Shown piece by piece: positions 9,617-18,192 of a stretch of DNA of 64,000 nt (position 1 is the stretch's first letter; each line of letters opens with the position of its first letter). This DNA comes from Clostridium fessum (GTDB lineage Bacteria > Bacillota > Clostridia > Lachnospirales > Lachnospiraceae). The translations under genes and the position numbers were made by a program. The notes beneath the pieces are model-generated. The model was not told the DNA's origin and searched no databases. It saw nothing but the letters and a program-made list of their open reading frames with translations. The stretch lies in NCBI RefSeq assembly GCF_003024715.1, contig NZ_PYLO01000001.1, forward strand, positions 992,001 through 1,056,000, read 5' to 3'.

Positions 9617-10494
9617 TACTTCGCGCCTCCATTTTCCTCTGCCTCGCGGCAAATACGCTCGTAGGCTTCCTTTGTCTGCGGGAGCACGCTTCCGCCGTAC
9701 GGAATTACATATACATCTTTTCCGTTAAAGTCTACCTCTGCCAGCAGATCCTTCATATCTTTAAACGATCTTACGCCCATATCCCGAACCAGCTCCGGCT
9801 CCATGGAAGACAGAAGCAGCGTCTTCGAACGACGGATGGACTCGCAGGCTACGTAGAAAATATAGCCACCGATGGTGAAAGACGCACGCAGTGCCTCATC
9901 CAGGCATCCCTTAGAGAAAGGCTTAATCCAGTCGAAGAAATCCTTGGAACCGCTTCCCTCCGGGCATTCCGCCAGCATAATGAGTGTACCGCCCTCTTTG
10001 ACCGCTCTCGATGCGTTAAACAGCGTCTTGGTGGACTGATAAAAATTCAGATCCTTCGGGAAACCGCCGCAGCTTGCAATTACGACATCTGCCTGATAGT
10101 CGATCGGCAGTCCGTATCCCTTCTGTACATAACTGCAGCTTGCCTGCCATGCCTTGTCAAACTCACCACAGAATAAACCGCTGTGGCGGGAAGACGTATC
10201 TACCACGATATTGATACCGAACGTAACATGCACCATGGCACCTGCCTCGCGCATATCCAGATTGATCGGGTTGTTCTCCACCAAACCGCTGCCGACACGC
10301 ACATCCGTCATCGGTTTCTCCGGATCCAACGCACGCTCATGGTTCATGCGGATCGTCTCACGGGAAGCAATACCTGGAACGATGCTCTTTCTTCCGCCGC
10401 CGTAGCCTGCCATCAGATGGTGCACCGTACCGCCGATGCAGATGACCTTTCTGCCGACTGCCAGCGGATTGACCGATACACGCGTTCCGAAGGA
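9616..10494 (-). pseudogene. larA: larA-like gene, 3' part (split by the IME)
   Basis: C-terminal two thirds of a nickel-pincer lactate-racemase-family protein (LarA, DUF2088). From the IME junction it reads SFGTRVSVNPLAVG, then HHLMAGYGGGRKS, the motif carrying the pyridinium-binding Lys and a nickel His, then MNHERALDP with the next His. 293 codons including the stop remain, with no further defect. The N-terminal 149 codons are at 21498-21944. Joining the halves at one GA core gives IGTTSFGTR in frame and a 441-residue protein, near the family's usual length. The enzyme is interrupted only while the IME is integrated. The LarA family is broad, so the substrate may be another 2-hydroxyacid. 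Confidence 0.85.
10493..10494. other. Left attachment core (GA)
   Basis: The flank reads CGTTCCGAAG-GA-TGTAGGACG. Chromosomal larA codons lie to the left and the IME to the right. The matching right core is at 21496-21497. Confidence 0.75.
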
Positions 10495-10550
10495 TGTAGG
10501 ACGGATTTTGCGGACATTCAAAATAAAAAAGAATGTGGAGGTAACAGACA

Positions 10551-10925
10551 ATGGCAAAATCATTATTTGAGGAACTGGGCGGCAAATACGAAAGGCAAGG
10601 GGATTATTTGATACCGTGCTTAACTGTACCCGCCGAAGAAGAACAGGCAATAGGCATCTGGGGGCAACGGCATTTAGATTATCTAAAACAGTACCGTAAA
10701 GTTACATACACCAATCTTCTTACAAGCGGCAGGCTAAACGCCTACCTTGCCGACATCAACAGACAGGCACAGGAACGCTTTGAAAGGCTCATAGAGGGTA
10801 TGAAACAGGCACAGGGCATAACGGAACAGCTAAAGGCAGAAAACGCCTTAGAATGGACAGGATGCCTCAATAACATAAGGGCTTGTGCGAGGGAGATTGT
10901 GGAAAAGGAAATTATTTTTGCATAA
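10551..10925 (+). CDS. tnpV: Transposon-encoded TnpV-family protein
   Basis: 124 residues. The run GKYERQGDYLIPCL, IGIWGQRHLDYLKQYRKVTYTNLLTSG and LNAYLADINRQAQERFERLIEGM is characteristic of TnpV proteins, which sit at the end of Tn4451-like elements. The function of TnpV is not established; it is small, charged and mostly helical. GGAGG precedes the ATG by 9 nt and a short ACATTC/GAATGT inverted repeat lies just upstream. It is the first gene inside the left end of the IME. Confidence 0.85.
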   Translation: MAKSLFEELGGKYERQGDYLIPCLTVPAEEEQAIGIWGQRHLDYLKQYRKVTYTNLLTSGRLNAYLADINRQAQERFERLIEGMKQAQGITEQLKAENALEWTGCLNNIRACAREIVEKEIIFA

Positions 10926-10936
10926 ACAGATGATTA

Positions 10937-10965
10937 GTGGCAGGGGGAAATCCTGCCGCTTTTTC
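10937..10965 (+). terminator. Terminator after tnpV
   Basis: GTGGCAGG (10937-10944) pairs with CCTGCCGC (10952-10959) and is followed by TTTTT. It separates tnpV from the tet promoter. Confidence 0.7.
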
Positions 10966-10982
10966 TGCTTTAGTTTGTCAGC

Positions 10983-11011
10983 TTGACAAATAAAGGGTTA
11001 AGGAATATAAT
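10983..11011 (+). promoter_or_regulatory. Promoter of the tet gene
   Basis: Perfect consensus TTGACA (10983-10988), 17 nt, TATAAT (11006-11011). The transcript would start near 11018 and carry a leader of about 270 nt with a short peptide and stacked hairpins. Confidence 0.85.
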
Positions 11012-11043
11012 TAGATTCAGTATTATACAAGGAGTTAATAAAT

Positions 11044-11067
11044 ATGCGGCAAGGTATTCTTAAATAA
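11044..11067 (+). CDS. tet leader peptide
   Basis: Seven codons, MRQGILK then TAA, with GGAG about 9 nt upstream. The GGTATTCTTAAA inside it pairs with TTTAAGAATACT at 11145-11156. This is the layout of tet(M)/tet(O)-type leaders, where ribosome progress on the leader decides whether terminator hairpins form. Direct control here is inferred from that similarity. Confidence 0.65.
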   Translation: MRQGILK

Positions 11068-11218
11068 ACTGTCAATTTGATAGTGGGAACAAAAAGTAGC
11101 AGTCCCGTTTCACTTTTAATATGGGGCTTAGTTTTTTGTACCCAGTTTAAGAATACTTTTATCATGTAATTTTATATGCCCGAAAACATATAAGTGTTTT
11201 GGGGCTATTGGAGTTATT

Positions 11219-11255
11219 TACCCAGTGATAGGAGTATTTATCACTGGGTATTTTT
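11219..11255 (+). terminator. Attenuator terminator in the tet leader
   Basis: TACCCAGTGATA (11219-11230) and TATCACTGGGTA (11239-11250) form a 12-bp stem followed by TTTTT, ending 37 nt before the tet ATG. The same hairpin lies upstream of tet(M)-class genes and is the transcription-attenuation site there. Confidence 0.8.
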
Positions 11256-11291
11256 ATGCCCTTTTTTGGGTGTTGATAGGAGGAAAATCAC

Positions 11292-13211
11292 ATGAAAATA
11301 ATTAACTTAGGCATTCTGGCTCACGTTGACGCAGGAAAGACAACATTAACGGAAAGTTTATTGTATACCAGTGGTGCAATTGCAGAACTAGGGAGCGTAG
11401 ATGAAGGCACAACAAGGACAGATACAATGAATTTGGAGCGTCAAAGGGGAATCACTATCCAGACAGCAGTGACATCTTTTCAGTGGGAGGATGTAAAAGT
11501 CAACATTATAGATACGCCAGGCCATATGGATTTTTTGGCGGAAGTATACCGTTCTTTATCCGTATTAGACGGAGCAGTATTATTAGTTTCTGCAAAGGAT
11601 GGCATACAGGCACAGACCCGTATACTGTTTCATGCACTACAGATAATGAAGATTCCGACAATTTTTTTCATCAATAAAATTGACCAAGAGGGGATTGATT
11701 TGCCAATGGTATATCGGGAAATGAAAGCAAAGCTTTCTTCGGAAATTATAGTGAAGCAAAAGGTTGGGCAGCATCCCCATATAAATGTAACGGACAATGA
11801 CGATATGGAACAGTGGGATGCGGTAATTATGGGAAACGATGAACTATTAGAGAAATATATGTCAGGGAAACCGTTTAAAATGTCAGAACTGGAACAGGAA
11901 GAAAACAGGAGATTCCAAAACGGAACGTTATTTCCCGTTTATCACGGAAGCGCTAAAAACAATCTGGGGATTCGGCAGCTTATAGAAGTAATTGCCAGTA
12001 AATTTTATTCATCAACGCCTGAAGGTCAATCTGAACTATGCGGGCAGGTTTTTAAGATTGAATATTCAGAGAAAAGGCGGCGTTTTGTTTATGTGCGTAT
12101 ATATAGCGGAACATTGCATTTGAGGGATGTTATTAGAATATCTGAAAAAGAGAAAATAAAAATCACAGAGATGTATGTTCCGACAAACGGTGAAATCGTC
12201 CCGGCTGACCATGCCTGTCCGGGAGAAATTGTTATTTTAGCTGATGATACTTTGAAACTGAACGACATTCTGGGAAATGAAAAACTCCTGCCTCACAAAA
12301 CATGGATTGATAATCCCATGCCATTACTTCGGACAACGGTAGAGCCGCAAAAGCCGGAGCAAAGGGAAGCCCTGTTAAATGCCCTCGCAGAGATTGCTGA
12401 TACAGACCCTCTTTTGCATTTTGACATTGATACTGTTACACATGAGATTATGTTATCTTTTTTGGGGAATGTGCAGATGGAAGTCATTTGTGCCATCCTT
12501 GAGGAAAAATATCATGTGGAGGCAGAAATAAAAGAGCCTACTGTTATATATATGGAAAGACCGCTTAGAAAAGCAGAATATACCATCCACATAGAAGTCC
12601 CGCCAAATCCTTTCTGGGCTTCTGTCGGGTTGTCCATAGAGCCGCTCCCTATTGGAAGCGGAGTGCAGTATGAAAGCAGAGTTTCACTTGGATATTTAAA
12701 TCAATCGTTCCAAAATGCGGTTATGGAGGGGGTTCTTTATGGCTGCGAGCAGGGGCTGTATGGATGGAAAGTGACAGACTGTAAAATCTGTTTTGAATAT
12801 GGATTGTATTATAGTCCTGTAAGTACCCCCGCAGACTTTCGGCTGCTTTCCCCTATCGTATTGGAGCAGGCTTTAAAAAAAGCAGGGACAGAACTATTAG
12901 AGCCATATCTCCACTTTGAAATTTATGCACCGCAGGAATATCTCTCACGGGCGTATCATGATGCTCCAAGGTATTGTGCAGATATTGTAAGTACTCAGAT
13001 AAAGAATGACGAGGTCATTCTGAAAGGAGAAATCCCTGCTAGATGTATTCAAGAATACAGGAACGATTTAACTTATTTCACAAATGGGCAGGGAGTCTGC
13101 TTGACAGAGTTAAAAGGATACCAGCCAGCTATTGGTAAATTTATTTGCCAACCCCGCCGCCCGAATAGCCGTATAGATAAGGTTCGGCATATGTTCCACA
13201 AGTTAGCTTAA
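11292..13211 (+). CDS. tet(O)-like: Tetracycline resistance ribosomal protection protein, Tet(O)-type mosaic
   Basis: 639 residues, the standard length. It is an EF-G-like GTPase that displaces tetracycline from the 30S A-site. G1 AHVDAGKTT (residues 10-18), G3 DTPGH, G4 NKID, and the C-terminal [12 protein letters not shown] and [14 protein letters not shown] match the class. From memory, residues 1-301 and about 390-639 read as Tet(O), whereas 302-388 ([18 protein letters not shown] through [13 protein letters not shown]) differ from Tet(O), pointing to a mosaic such as the tet(O/32/O) group; the donor needs an alignment. Transcription is probably attenuated by the leader at 11018-11290. 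AGGAGG lies 8 nt upstream of the ATG. Confidence 0.93.
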   Translation: MKIINLGILAHVDAGKTTLTESLLYTSGAIAELGSVDEGTTRTDTMNLERQRGITIQTAVTSFQWEDVKVNIIDTPGHMDFLAEVYRSLSVLDGAVLLVSAKDGIQAQTRILFHALQIMKIPTIFFINKIDQEGIDLPMVYREMKAKLSSEIIVKQKVGQHPHINVTDNDDMEQWDAVIMGNDELLEKYMSGKPFKMSELEQEENRRFQNGTLFPVYHGSAKNNLGIRQLIEVIASKFYSSTPEGQSELCGQVFKIEYSEKRRRFVYVRIYSGTLHLRDVIRISEKEKIKITEMYVPTNGEIVPADHACPGEIVILADDTLKLNDILGNEKLLPHKTWIDNPMPLLRTTVEPQKPEQREALLNALAEIADTDPLLHFDIDTVTHEIMLSFLGNVQMEVICAILEEKYHVEAEIKEPTVIYMERPLRKAEYTIHIEVPPNPFWASVGLSIEPLPIGSGVQYESRVSLGYLNQSFQNAVMEGVLYGCEQGLYGWKVTDCKICFEYGLYYSPVSTPADFRLLSPIVLEQALKKAGTELLEPYLHFEIYAPQEYLSRAYHDAPRYCADIVSTQIKNDEVILKGEIPARCIQEYRNDLTYFTNGQGVCLTELKGYQPAIGKFICQPRRPNSRIDKVRHMFHKLA

Positions 13212-13262
13212 CAGCTTGCAAAAGTCATATAAAATGAGATTTGAAAGGATTAGAGACTAATT

Positions 13263-13436
13263 ATGATGAAATGCGAATGGATATTGTGTCCTGTTTGTGG
13301 GAGCAAAACCCGTAATAAAATTAGGAAGGACACTGTTTTGGAGAATTATCCCCTTTATTGTCCAAAATGCAGACAAGAAAGATTGATTAAAGTTGACAAC
13401 TTGAAGATAACTGTCATCAAAGAGCCAGACGCTTAA
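13263..13436 (+). CDS. Cysteine-rich KTR-domain protein
   Basis: 57 residues, starting MMKCEWILCPVCGSKTRNKIR. The CPVCGSKTR and YCPKCRQE knuckles, four cysteines spaced as a zinc ribbon, identify the small cysteine-rich KTR family often found right behind tet ribosomal-protection genes on mobile elements. Its function is unknown. It lies 51 bp after tet and is closed by a strong terminator, so it probably shares the tet transcript. Confidence 0.85.
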   Translation: MMKCEWILCPVCGSKTRNKIRKDTVLENYPLYCPKCRQERLIKVDNLKITVIKEPDA

Positions 13437-13441
13437 GACGC

Positions 13442-13488
13442 AGAGCCGATGAAATTGTGGAACAATTCACGAATCATCGGCTCTTTTT
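13442..13488 (+). terminator. Terminator after the tet-KTR unit
   Basis: AGAGCCGATGA (13442-13452) pairs with TCATCGGCTCT (13474-13484), followed by TTTTT. The gap 13489-13923 before the next gene holds a second hairpin and no gene that I can support. Confidence 0.85.
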
Positions 13489-13777
13489 GTTTCGTATTTG
13501 AAAGAACAAACTCACCAAATAAAAAAAACGATATTCGGGTGGGTTATTTTGTTATACCCTAAATTACCCTCTGAATTTGTTTTTAAATTTGGAGGGATTT
13601 TTTTATGTCCTTTTTTCGGGCAGTTATCTATCTGCTCATACGAAGCAAAATTTATCAATACATAGCATATCAGAGAACGGCAGGAAACCAGTTAAAAAAA
13701 TTTCTGCCAGTGCAACGGTACTTCTCACCTTGAAAGTAGAAGTACAATCTCCATACAATAGAATTACTATTTCCTAT

Positions 13778-13811
13778 AACCGTAAAGGTCACAGAGCCTT
13801 TGCGGTTTTTC
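13778..13811 (+). terminator. Hairpin with T-run upstream of the regulator genes
   Basis: AACCGTAAAGG pairs with CCTTTGCGGTT and is followed by TTTTC. It lies 113 bp upstream of the sigma-like gene at 13924 and may isolate it from tet transcription. Confidence 0.65.
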
Positions 13812-13923
13812 TTTTGTCGATTTTTGTTGGAAAGTGCCGTAGGGCTGTTTCTGATATGCGGTGTCGTTCTCCGCCTCTCCATCTGGATTTTTTACATTTC
13901 AAAAATTCAGATGGGAGGTATTT

Positions 13924-14436
13924 ATGGTGAAATATGCACCAAGAAAGGTATATATCAGAGAAAGTGGCGGCTATGTGGAATTATCCTACACGGAGTTCTG
14001 CCGTTGCAGGGAATCCGACCAGACCTATATGGACAAGCTGTTTATCCCCATTCAAGGCTGTCTGCTTGAAGTCGTGAGGGAGCAATACACAGACTTCTAC
14101 CGTGACAAGGAACGGTGGCGTTATCTGCAAAAATTAGATACAAAGAATAGACTGCTATCTCTCGACGGATTTACGGACAGCGAGGGGAATCCTCTGGACT
14201 TTATCACTGATGAAGCGGTGGACATTGCAGAAACCGTTGTCAATGCGGTCATGGTGGACAGGCTGAAAGCCGCCCTGCCTTTGCTGTCGGATAGTGAACA
14301 GGAGCTGATACAGGCAATCTTTTTTGACGGACTTTCCGAGCGTGAAGTCGGGGCGAGGTTGGGCATAACCCAGAGCGTTGTAAACAAACGCAAAGCCAGA
14401 ATCCTAATAAAACTAAGAAAGATAATAGAAAATTAA
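13924..14436 (+). CDS. Sigma-70-region-4-like regulator
   Basis: 170 residues. The C-terminal third (about 110-165) is a sigma region 4-like helix-turn-helix: LPLLSDSEQELIQAIFFDGLSE, then REVGARLGITQSVVNKRKARIL. The N-terminal part (KYAPRKVYIRESGGYVELSYTEF) is typical of the sigma-like proteins encoded by clostridial ICEs and IMEs. It probably controls element genes, but targets are unknown. GGGAGG lies about 8 nt before the ATG. An antisense-looking hairpin at 14451-14492 ends the unit. Confidence 0.75.
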   Translation: MVKYAPRKVYIRESGGYVELSYTEFCRCRESDQTYMDKLFIPIQGCLLEVVREQYTDFYRDKERWRYLQKLDTKNRLLSLDGFTDSEGNPLDFITDEAVDIAETVVNAVMVDRLKAALPLLSDSEQELIQAIFFDGLSEREVGARLGITQSVVNKRKARILIKLRKIIEN

Positions 14437-14450
14437 AATTTAAGGCGTTC

Positions 14451-14492
14451 AGCCCCCTTGTTTTTTCCTTTGGGAAGATGAGGGGGCTTTTC
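14451..14492 (+). terminator. Terminator after the sigma-like gene
   Basis: AGCCCCCT (14451-14458) pairs with AGGGGGCT (14481-14488), followed by TTTTC. It separates the genes at 13924 and 14531. Confidence 0.6.
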
Positions 14493-14530
14493 TCTGCCCT
14501 CTCAATCAATTCTGATTGGAGGAAGTAAGA

Positions 14531-14956
14531 ATGGCATACAACCACGGACGGGAGGACAGGAAATGGCGTATCTGGAAAGAAGCGGAGGAAAAGCTGCTGC
14601 GTGAGTGCGGCGTTGATGAAGCGACCATTGAGCAGATACGCATGGCGGACAGGGCAGACTTCAATTCCAACAGGCGGTTTTACCGATGGACGAATGACGT
14701 TGCGGAATATCTTGAGGACATGGCAGGCAGGGAGCGGCAGGCGGAAGTGGGTACGGTTGCGGAGTTACTGGAAGAGATTGAGAGCGAAAATCTCTATCAA
14801 GTATTAGTCACGGTGGACGGGCGTACCTTGAAAATCGTCCTGCTGAAAATGCAGGGGTATTCCACAAAGGAGATTGCCCCGCTTGTGCATTTGACGACTG
14901 GTGCCATCTATGCGAGGTTAGACCATCTGCGGAAGAAGCTGCGGAAAATTTTATAG
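14531..14956 (+). CDS. Second sigma-like helix-turn-helix protein
   Basis: 141 residues, beginning MAYNHGREDRKWRIWKEAEEKLLRE. The last 50 residues (ILLKMQGYSTKEIAPLVHLTTGAIYARLDHLRKKLRK in outline) form a sigma region 4-type DNA-binding helix-turn-helix, while the N-terminal half is charged and helical. It is a typical companion of the preceding gene in IMEs of this kind. GGAGG lies 7-8 nt before the ATG. Its function is inferred from the fold only. Confidence 0.7.
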   Translation: MAYNHGREDRKWRIWKEAEEKLLRECGVDEATIEQIRMADRADFNSNRRFYRWTNDVAEYLEDMAGRERQAEVGTVAELLEEIESENLYQVLVTVDGRTLKIVLLKMQGYSTKEIAPLVHLTTGAIYARLDHLRKKLRKIL

Positions 14957-15039
14957 CTTCTAAAACAGCCTGCCATCCTGCGGGCTACTGGGTGAGGGAT
15001 GGAAATCCCCTCACTCATTTTTTGCAGGAGGACAACAGG

Positions 15040-15498
15040 ATGGCATACAGGGTTAAGGCATACACGCTTCGGGAGGAATCCACGGAAAGCGGCACAAGGT
15101 ATTTTATCAGCTTTAAGGACGGGCAGGGCAAATCCCACGAGTTGGAAGTGTCGGAACAGTTCTTTATGGAGTTTCGGCAGATGGAGCGCAGGAACAGGAA
15201 TCTTTTCTAATGGGACGAGCGGCACAGGGAGTTTAACGAGGTATGGGACGAAACCCTTTACAGACGGGCGTTGCGTGTGCCTAAGAGCCTTGATGAACGC
15301 ATGGTTGAGGAAGAACGGAATGAAACGCTCTATAAGGCGGTTGGGAGCCTTCCAGAGATACAAAGGCGGCGTTTCCTGCTCTACTACGAGTATGAGTTCA
15401 ATTTTTACCAAATCGCCGCTATGGAGCATTGCACCGCTTCGGCAATACAGAAATCTGTTGCGATTGCAAAGGAGAAAGTAAAGGTGGAAATTGAAGAA
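15040..15498 (+). pseudogene. Third sigma-like regulator, broken by an in-frame TAA
   Basis: The frame opens MAYRVKAYTLREESTESGTR, runs to NRNLF, meets TAA at 15208-15210, and continues in the same frame as WDERHREFNEVWDETLYRR, LDERMVEEERNETLYKAV, then a region-4-like segment (YYEYEFNFYQIAAMEHCTASAIQKS) up to about 15498. A single C-to-T change (CAA to TAA) explains the break. Past 15498 the frame stays open into the next genes without similarity to this family, so the normal stop may also be lost. A 56-residue N-terminal peptide could still be made. AGGAGG precedes the ATG. Confidence 0.7.
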
Positions 15499-15625
15499 AT
15501 ATCTCCAACCGTGACCGACACCGCCCGAAAAAGAAATCTGTTTTTTATTTGTGTGGGATTGGCGGCATTACATACTCTCACTTTTTTCCGTGGGAGTAAA
15601 TCTATTTTTAAGGAGGTCAACGCCT

Positions 15626-15712
15626 ATGTGCAACGAAAACAAAGACACCGCCCGAAAGGAGGAAAGCCATGCAGAAGTTACAGACAGTCAACGCCGAAAC
15701 GCTCCTTTATGA
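15626..15712 (+). CDS. Small overlapping open frame before the ATPase gene
   Basis: 28 residues, MCNENKDTARKEESHAEVTD..., with AAGGAGG at the right distance. It overlaps the start of the ATPase gene (15669) by 44 bp in another frame, so its likely role is translational coupling. It matches no family I know and may not be a functional protein. Confidence 0.4.
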   Translation: MCNENKDTARKEESHAEVTDSQRRNAPL

Positions 15713-16694
15713 ACCGCTTGAGAAACCATCCTTTGTGGTGGACAGCCTTATCCCGACAGGCTTATCGCTGTTCTGCGGCTCACAGAAGATAGGCAAAAGC
15801 TGGCTCATGCTGAAGCTATGCTTATGCGTGTCGCAGGGAATCCCTTTATGGGATATGCCGACAATGGAGGGCGATGTGCTTTACCTCTGCCTTGAGGACA
15901 CGTTCTGCCGCATACAGGACAGGTTATTTCGTTTGACGGACGAAGCAAGCGGGCGGCTCCACTTTGCCGTGGCAAGCTGCAAGCTGTCAGACGGTCTTAT
16001 CGTGCAGCTTGAAGATTATCTGAAAGATTACCCAGACAGCAGGCTCATTGTCATTGATACCTTGCAGAAAGTCCGTACAGCTTCAAAAGACAATGCCTAT
16101 GCAAGCGACTATGGGGACATCTCCCTCATCAAAGACTTTGCCGACAGGCACTCTCTGGCGGTCATTGTCGTACACCACATCCGAAAGCAGAATGACAGCG
16201 ACGTGTTCAACAAGGTGTCTGGGACGACAGGATTAACGGGGAGTGCGGACGCTACCTTTGTTCTGGAAAAGGAGAAACGTGCGTCTGACACCGCCAAGCT
16301 GTATGTGACGGGCAGGGACACGCCTTATCAGGAATACACGCTGCGTTTCCGTGATTGCCGTTGGGAGCTTGTGGAGCGGAAAACGCAGGAGCAGCTTGCG
16401 AAAGAAACGATACCAGATGTCCTTTTTCGGTTGGTGGATTTTATGAGGGATAAGGAAGAATGGATAGGCACGGCAACGGAACTGTTAGCCGCTATGGGGG
16501 AAACGGAAACCATACCCACGGTGATTACGAAATGGCTGAATGAATACCGCACCACATTTTTAAGCGAGAACCGTATCTGCTACCAGTACAGCCGCAGGAA
16601 AGACGGCAGGCGGATTGCCCTTGCAAGGAGGGCGGGTGACAGCGGTGATGGTGGTGACAGCGATATTAGGATACCCCCCTGTTACTGTCATTGA
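15669..16694 (+). CDS. RepA-like hexameric AAA ATPase (AAA_25 type)
   Basis: 341 residues. Walker A GSQKIGKS lies near residues 37-44; SRLIVIDTLQKV is Walker B; VHHIRKQ and GSADATFVLEK follow as in RepA/DnaB-like plasmid helicases. The C-terminal 100 residues (LFRLVDFMRDKEEWIGTATELL) look like a winged-helix. Such proteins load at origins of plasmids and of IMEs that replicate after excision. The C-terminal residues read through the first of the repeat units described at 16635-17177. AAAGGAGG precedes the ATG. In this family a helicase is more likely than a regulator. Confidence 0.75.
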   Translation: MQKLQTVNAETLLYEPLEKPSFVVDSLIPTGLSLFCGSQKIGKSWLMLKLCLCVSQGIPLWDMPTMEGDVLYLCLEDTFCRIQDRLFRLTDEASGRLHFAVASCKLSDGLIVQLEDYLKDYPDSRLIVIDTLQKVRTASKDNAYASDYGDISLIKDFADRHSLAVIVVHHIRKQNDSDVFNKVSGTTGLTGSADATFVLEKEKRASDTAKLYVTGRDTPYQEYTLRFRDCRWELVERKTQEQLAKETIPDVLFRLVDFMRDKEEWIGTATELLAAMGETETIPTVITKWLNEYRTTFLSENRICYQYSRRKDGRRIALARRAGDSGDGGDSDIRIPPCYCH

Positions 16695-17177
16695 CGCTTA
16701 AAGCCATGTAAAGCTGGCGGCTCTGCCCTGCGGGTGACAGCAGTGACGGTGGTGACAGTGATTTTAGGATACCCTGCCGCTGTCATCCCTACGGGAGAAC
16801 ACCCCGTAAACGCAAAATGCAGGCGTGAGATTTACTCGCCCTTTTCGGTCGTGTAAAACCACCCCTGCGGTCAGAAAAATCATTCCGATTTTTCCGACTG
16901 CGTTTACAGGGTGTAACACACTACACTTTGCCCTGCAAAGTCGTGTGCCAGACGTTCCCTCTGGACTCCCTTAAGGCAGGGCTGTGCCCTGCTATCCTAC
17001 GCCTTACGGCTTCGGATAAAAGAATGGCGGCATGACGGTGACGGCTCTTGCGAGGGGGGTATCCCAAAAACACCGTCATCATCGACATGACCGTCATGCA
17101 GGGGGTGAGGGTGACAGTTGCGGCAGTCGGCAGGGGGTATCCCAAAACTGCTGTCACCACCGTCACCGCTGTCACCC
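16635..17177. repeat. Four 45-bp repeat units in two inverted pairs
   Basis: Unit 1 (16635-16680) and unit 2 (about 16732-16777) are direct copies built on GGTGACAGYRGTGAYGGTGG, GTGACAG and TTAGGATACCC. Units 3 (17054-17097) and 4 (17132-17177) carry the same blocks in reverse: GGGTATCCC first, then CACCGTCA and CTGTCACC. Unit 4 is nearly a perfect reverse complement of unit 1. An inner inverted repeat ACACCCCGTAAACGCA (16799-16814) / TGCGTTTACAGGGTGT (16899-16914) lies between the pairs. Placement between a helicase and a relaxase gene fits iterons or accessory sites of an origin. Confidence 0.75.
16915..16950. other. oriT: Candidate origin of transfer (oriT)
   Basis: ACACTTTGC (16923-16931) faces GCAAAGTCGTGT (16935-16946) just after GTGTAACACACT. 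MobV relaxases nick next to inverted repeats with TGTG/CACA-rich flanks, upstream of their own gene. The relaxase starts 270 bp downstream. The nick position cannot be fixed from sequence alone. Confidence 0.5.
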
Positions 17178-17218
17178 CAAAGGACGGTCACCCGCCGAAA
17201 GAAAGGAGGAATCCGCCT

Positions 17219-18184
17219 ATGCCTTATGCAATCCTGCGTTTCCAGAAACGAAAAGCGGGCGGCGTTGCGGCTTGTGAACGCCACAACGAGCGGAAGAAAG
17301 AAGCCTACAAAAGCAACCCAGATATAGATATGGAACGCTCTAAAAACAATTACCATCTCATAGCACCACCAAAGTACACCTACAAGAAAGAGATTAACCG
17401 CATGGTAGCCGAAGCGGGGTGCAGGACAAGGAAAGACAGCGTGATGATGGTGGAAACGCTCATCACAGCTTCACCAGAATTTATGAACCAGTTACCGCCC
17501 GAAGAACAAAAAGCGTATTTCCAGACGGCTCTTGACTTCATTTCGGAGCGTGTTGGAAAGCAGAATATCCTCTCCGCTGTCGTCCATATGGACGAGAGAA
17601 CGCCCCATATGCACCTCTGCTTTGTGCCGATTACGCCAGACAATAAGCTGTCAGCGAAAGCTATCTTAGGCAACCAGAAATCATTATCCGAGTGGCAGAC
17701 CGCCTACCATGAGCGGATGTCCTCACGGTGGAATCAGCTTGAACGGGGGCAGTCCTCAATGGAAACCAAGCGGAAACACGTCCCCACATGGCTCTATAAA
17801 TTAGGCGGCAGGCTTGATAAACAGTATGAAGAAATCGTGTCTGCCCTATCCGACATCAACGCCTTTAACGCAGGGAAGAAAAGGGATAAAGCGTTAGATT
17901 TACTCTCTGCATGGCTGCCAGACGTGGAGAAATTCTCTAAGGAAATCGGGAAACAGCAGGCGTATATCGACAGTTTGAAAGAGAGAATTGGGCAGGAATC
18001 AGACTATGCGGGGCGTATGCGTGATGAAAAGTACGAGCAGGAACTAAAGGTGCAGAAAGCGAATCAGAAGATATTTGAATTGCAGAGAACCAACGAGCAG
18101 ATGGGGCGGCTGCTGTCAAAAATACCGCCCGAAGTGTTGGAAGAATTGCAGAAAAATCATAGAAGCAGAGCGAAAGAAAGGTAG
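17219..18184 (+). CDS. mobV: MobV-family relaxase (Mob_Pre)
   Basis: 321 residues from ATG 17219, which has AAAGGAGG at 8 nt; an upstream GTG-type extension would read repeat sequence. The start MPYAILRFQKRK and NNYHLIAPP are typical MobV. The metal motif is HMDERTPHMHL (HxDExxPHxH). The C-terminal 120 residues are a coiled coil (FSKEIGKQQAYIDSLKERI, then YEQELKVQKANQKIFELQ), which in MobV proteins serves dimerisation. It nicks oriT and pilots a single strand through a helper's channel. At about 320 residues it is shorter than many MobV proteins. Confidence 0.9.
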   Translation: MPYAILRFQKRKAGGVAACERHNERKKEAYKSNPDIDMERSKNNYHLIAPPKYTYKKEINRMVAEAGCRTRKDSVMMVETLITASPEFMNQLPPEEQKAYFQTALDFISERVGKQNILSAVVHMDERTPHMHLCFVPITPDNKLSAKAILGNQKSLSEWQTAYHERMSSRWNQLERGQSSMETKRKHVPTWLYKLGGRLDKQYEEIVSALSDINAFNAGKKRDKALDLLSAWLPDVEKFSKEIGKQQAYIDSLKERIGQESDYAGRMRDEKYEQELKVQKANQKIFELQRTNEQMGRLLSKIPPEVLEELQKNHRSRAKER

Positions 18185-18192
18185 ATATGTGA

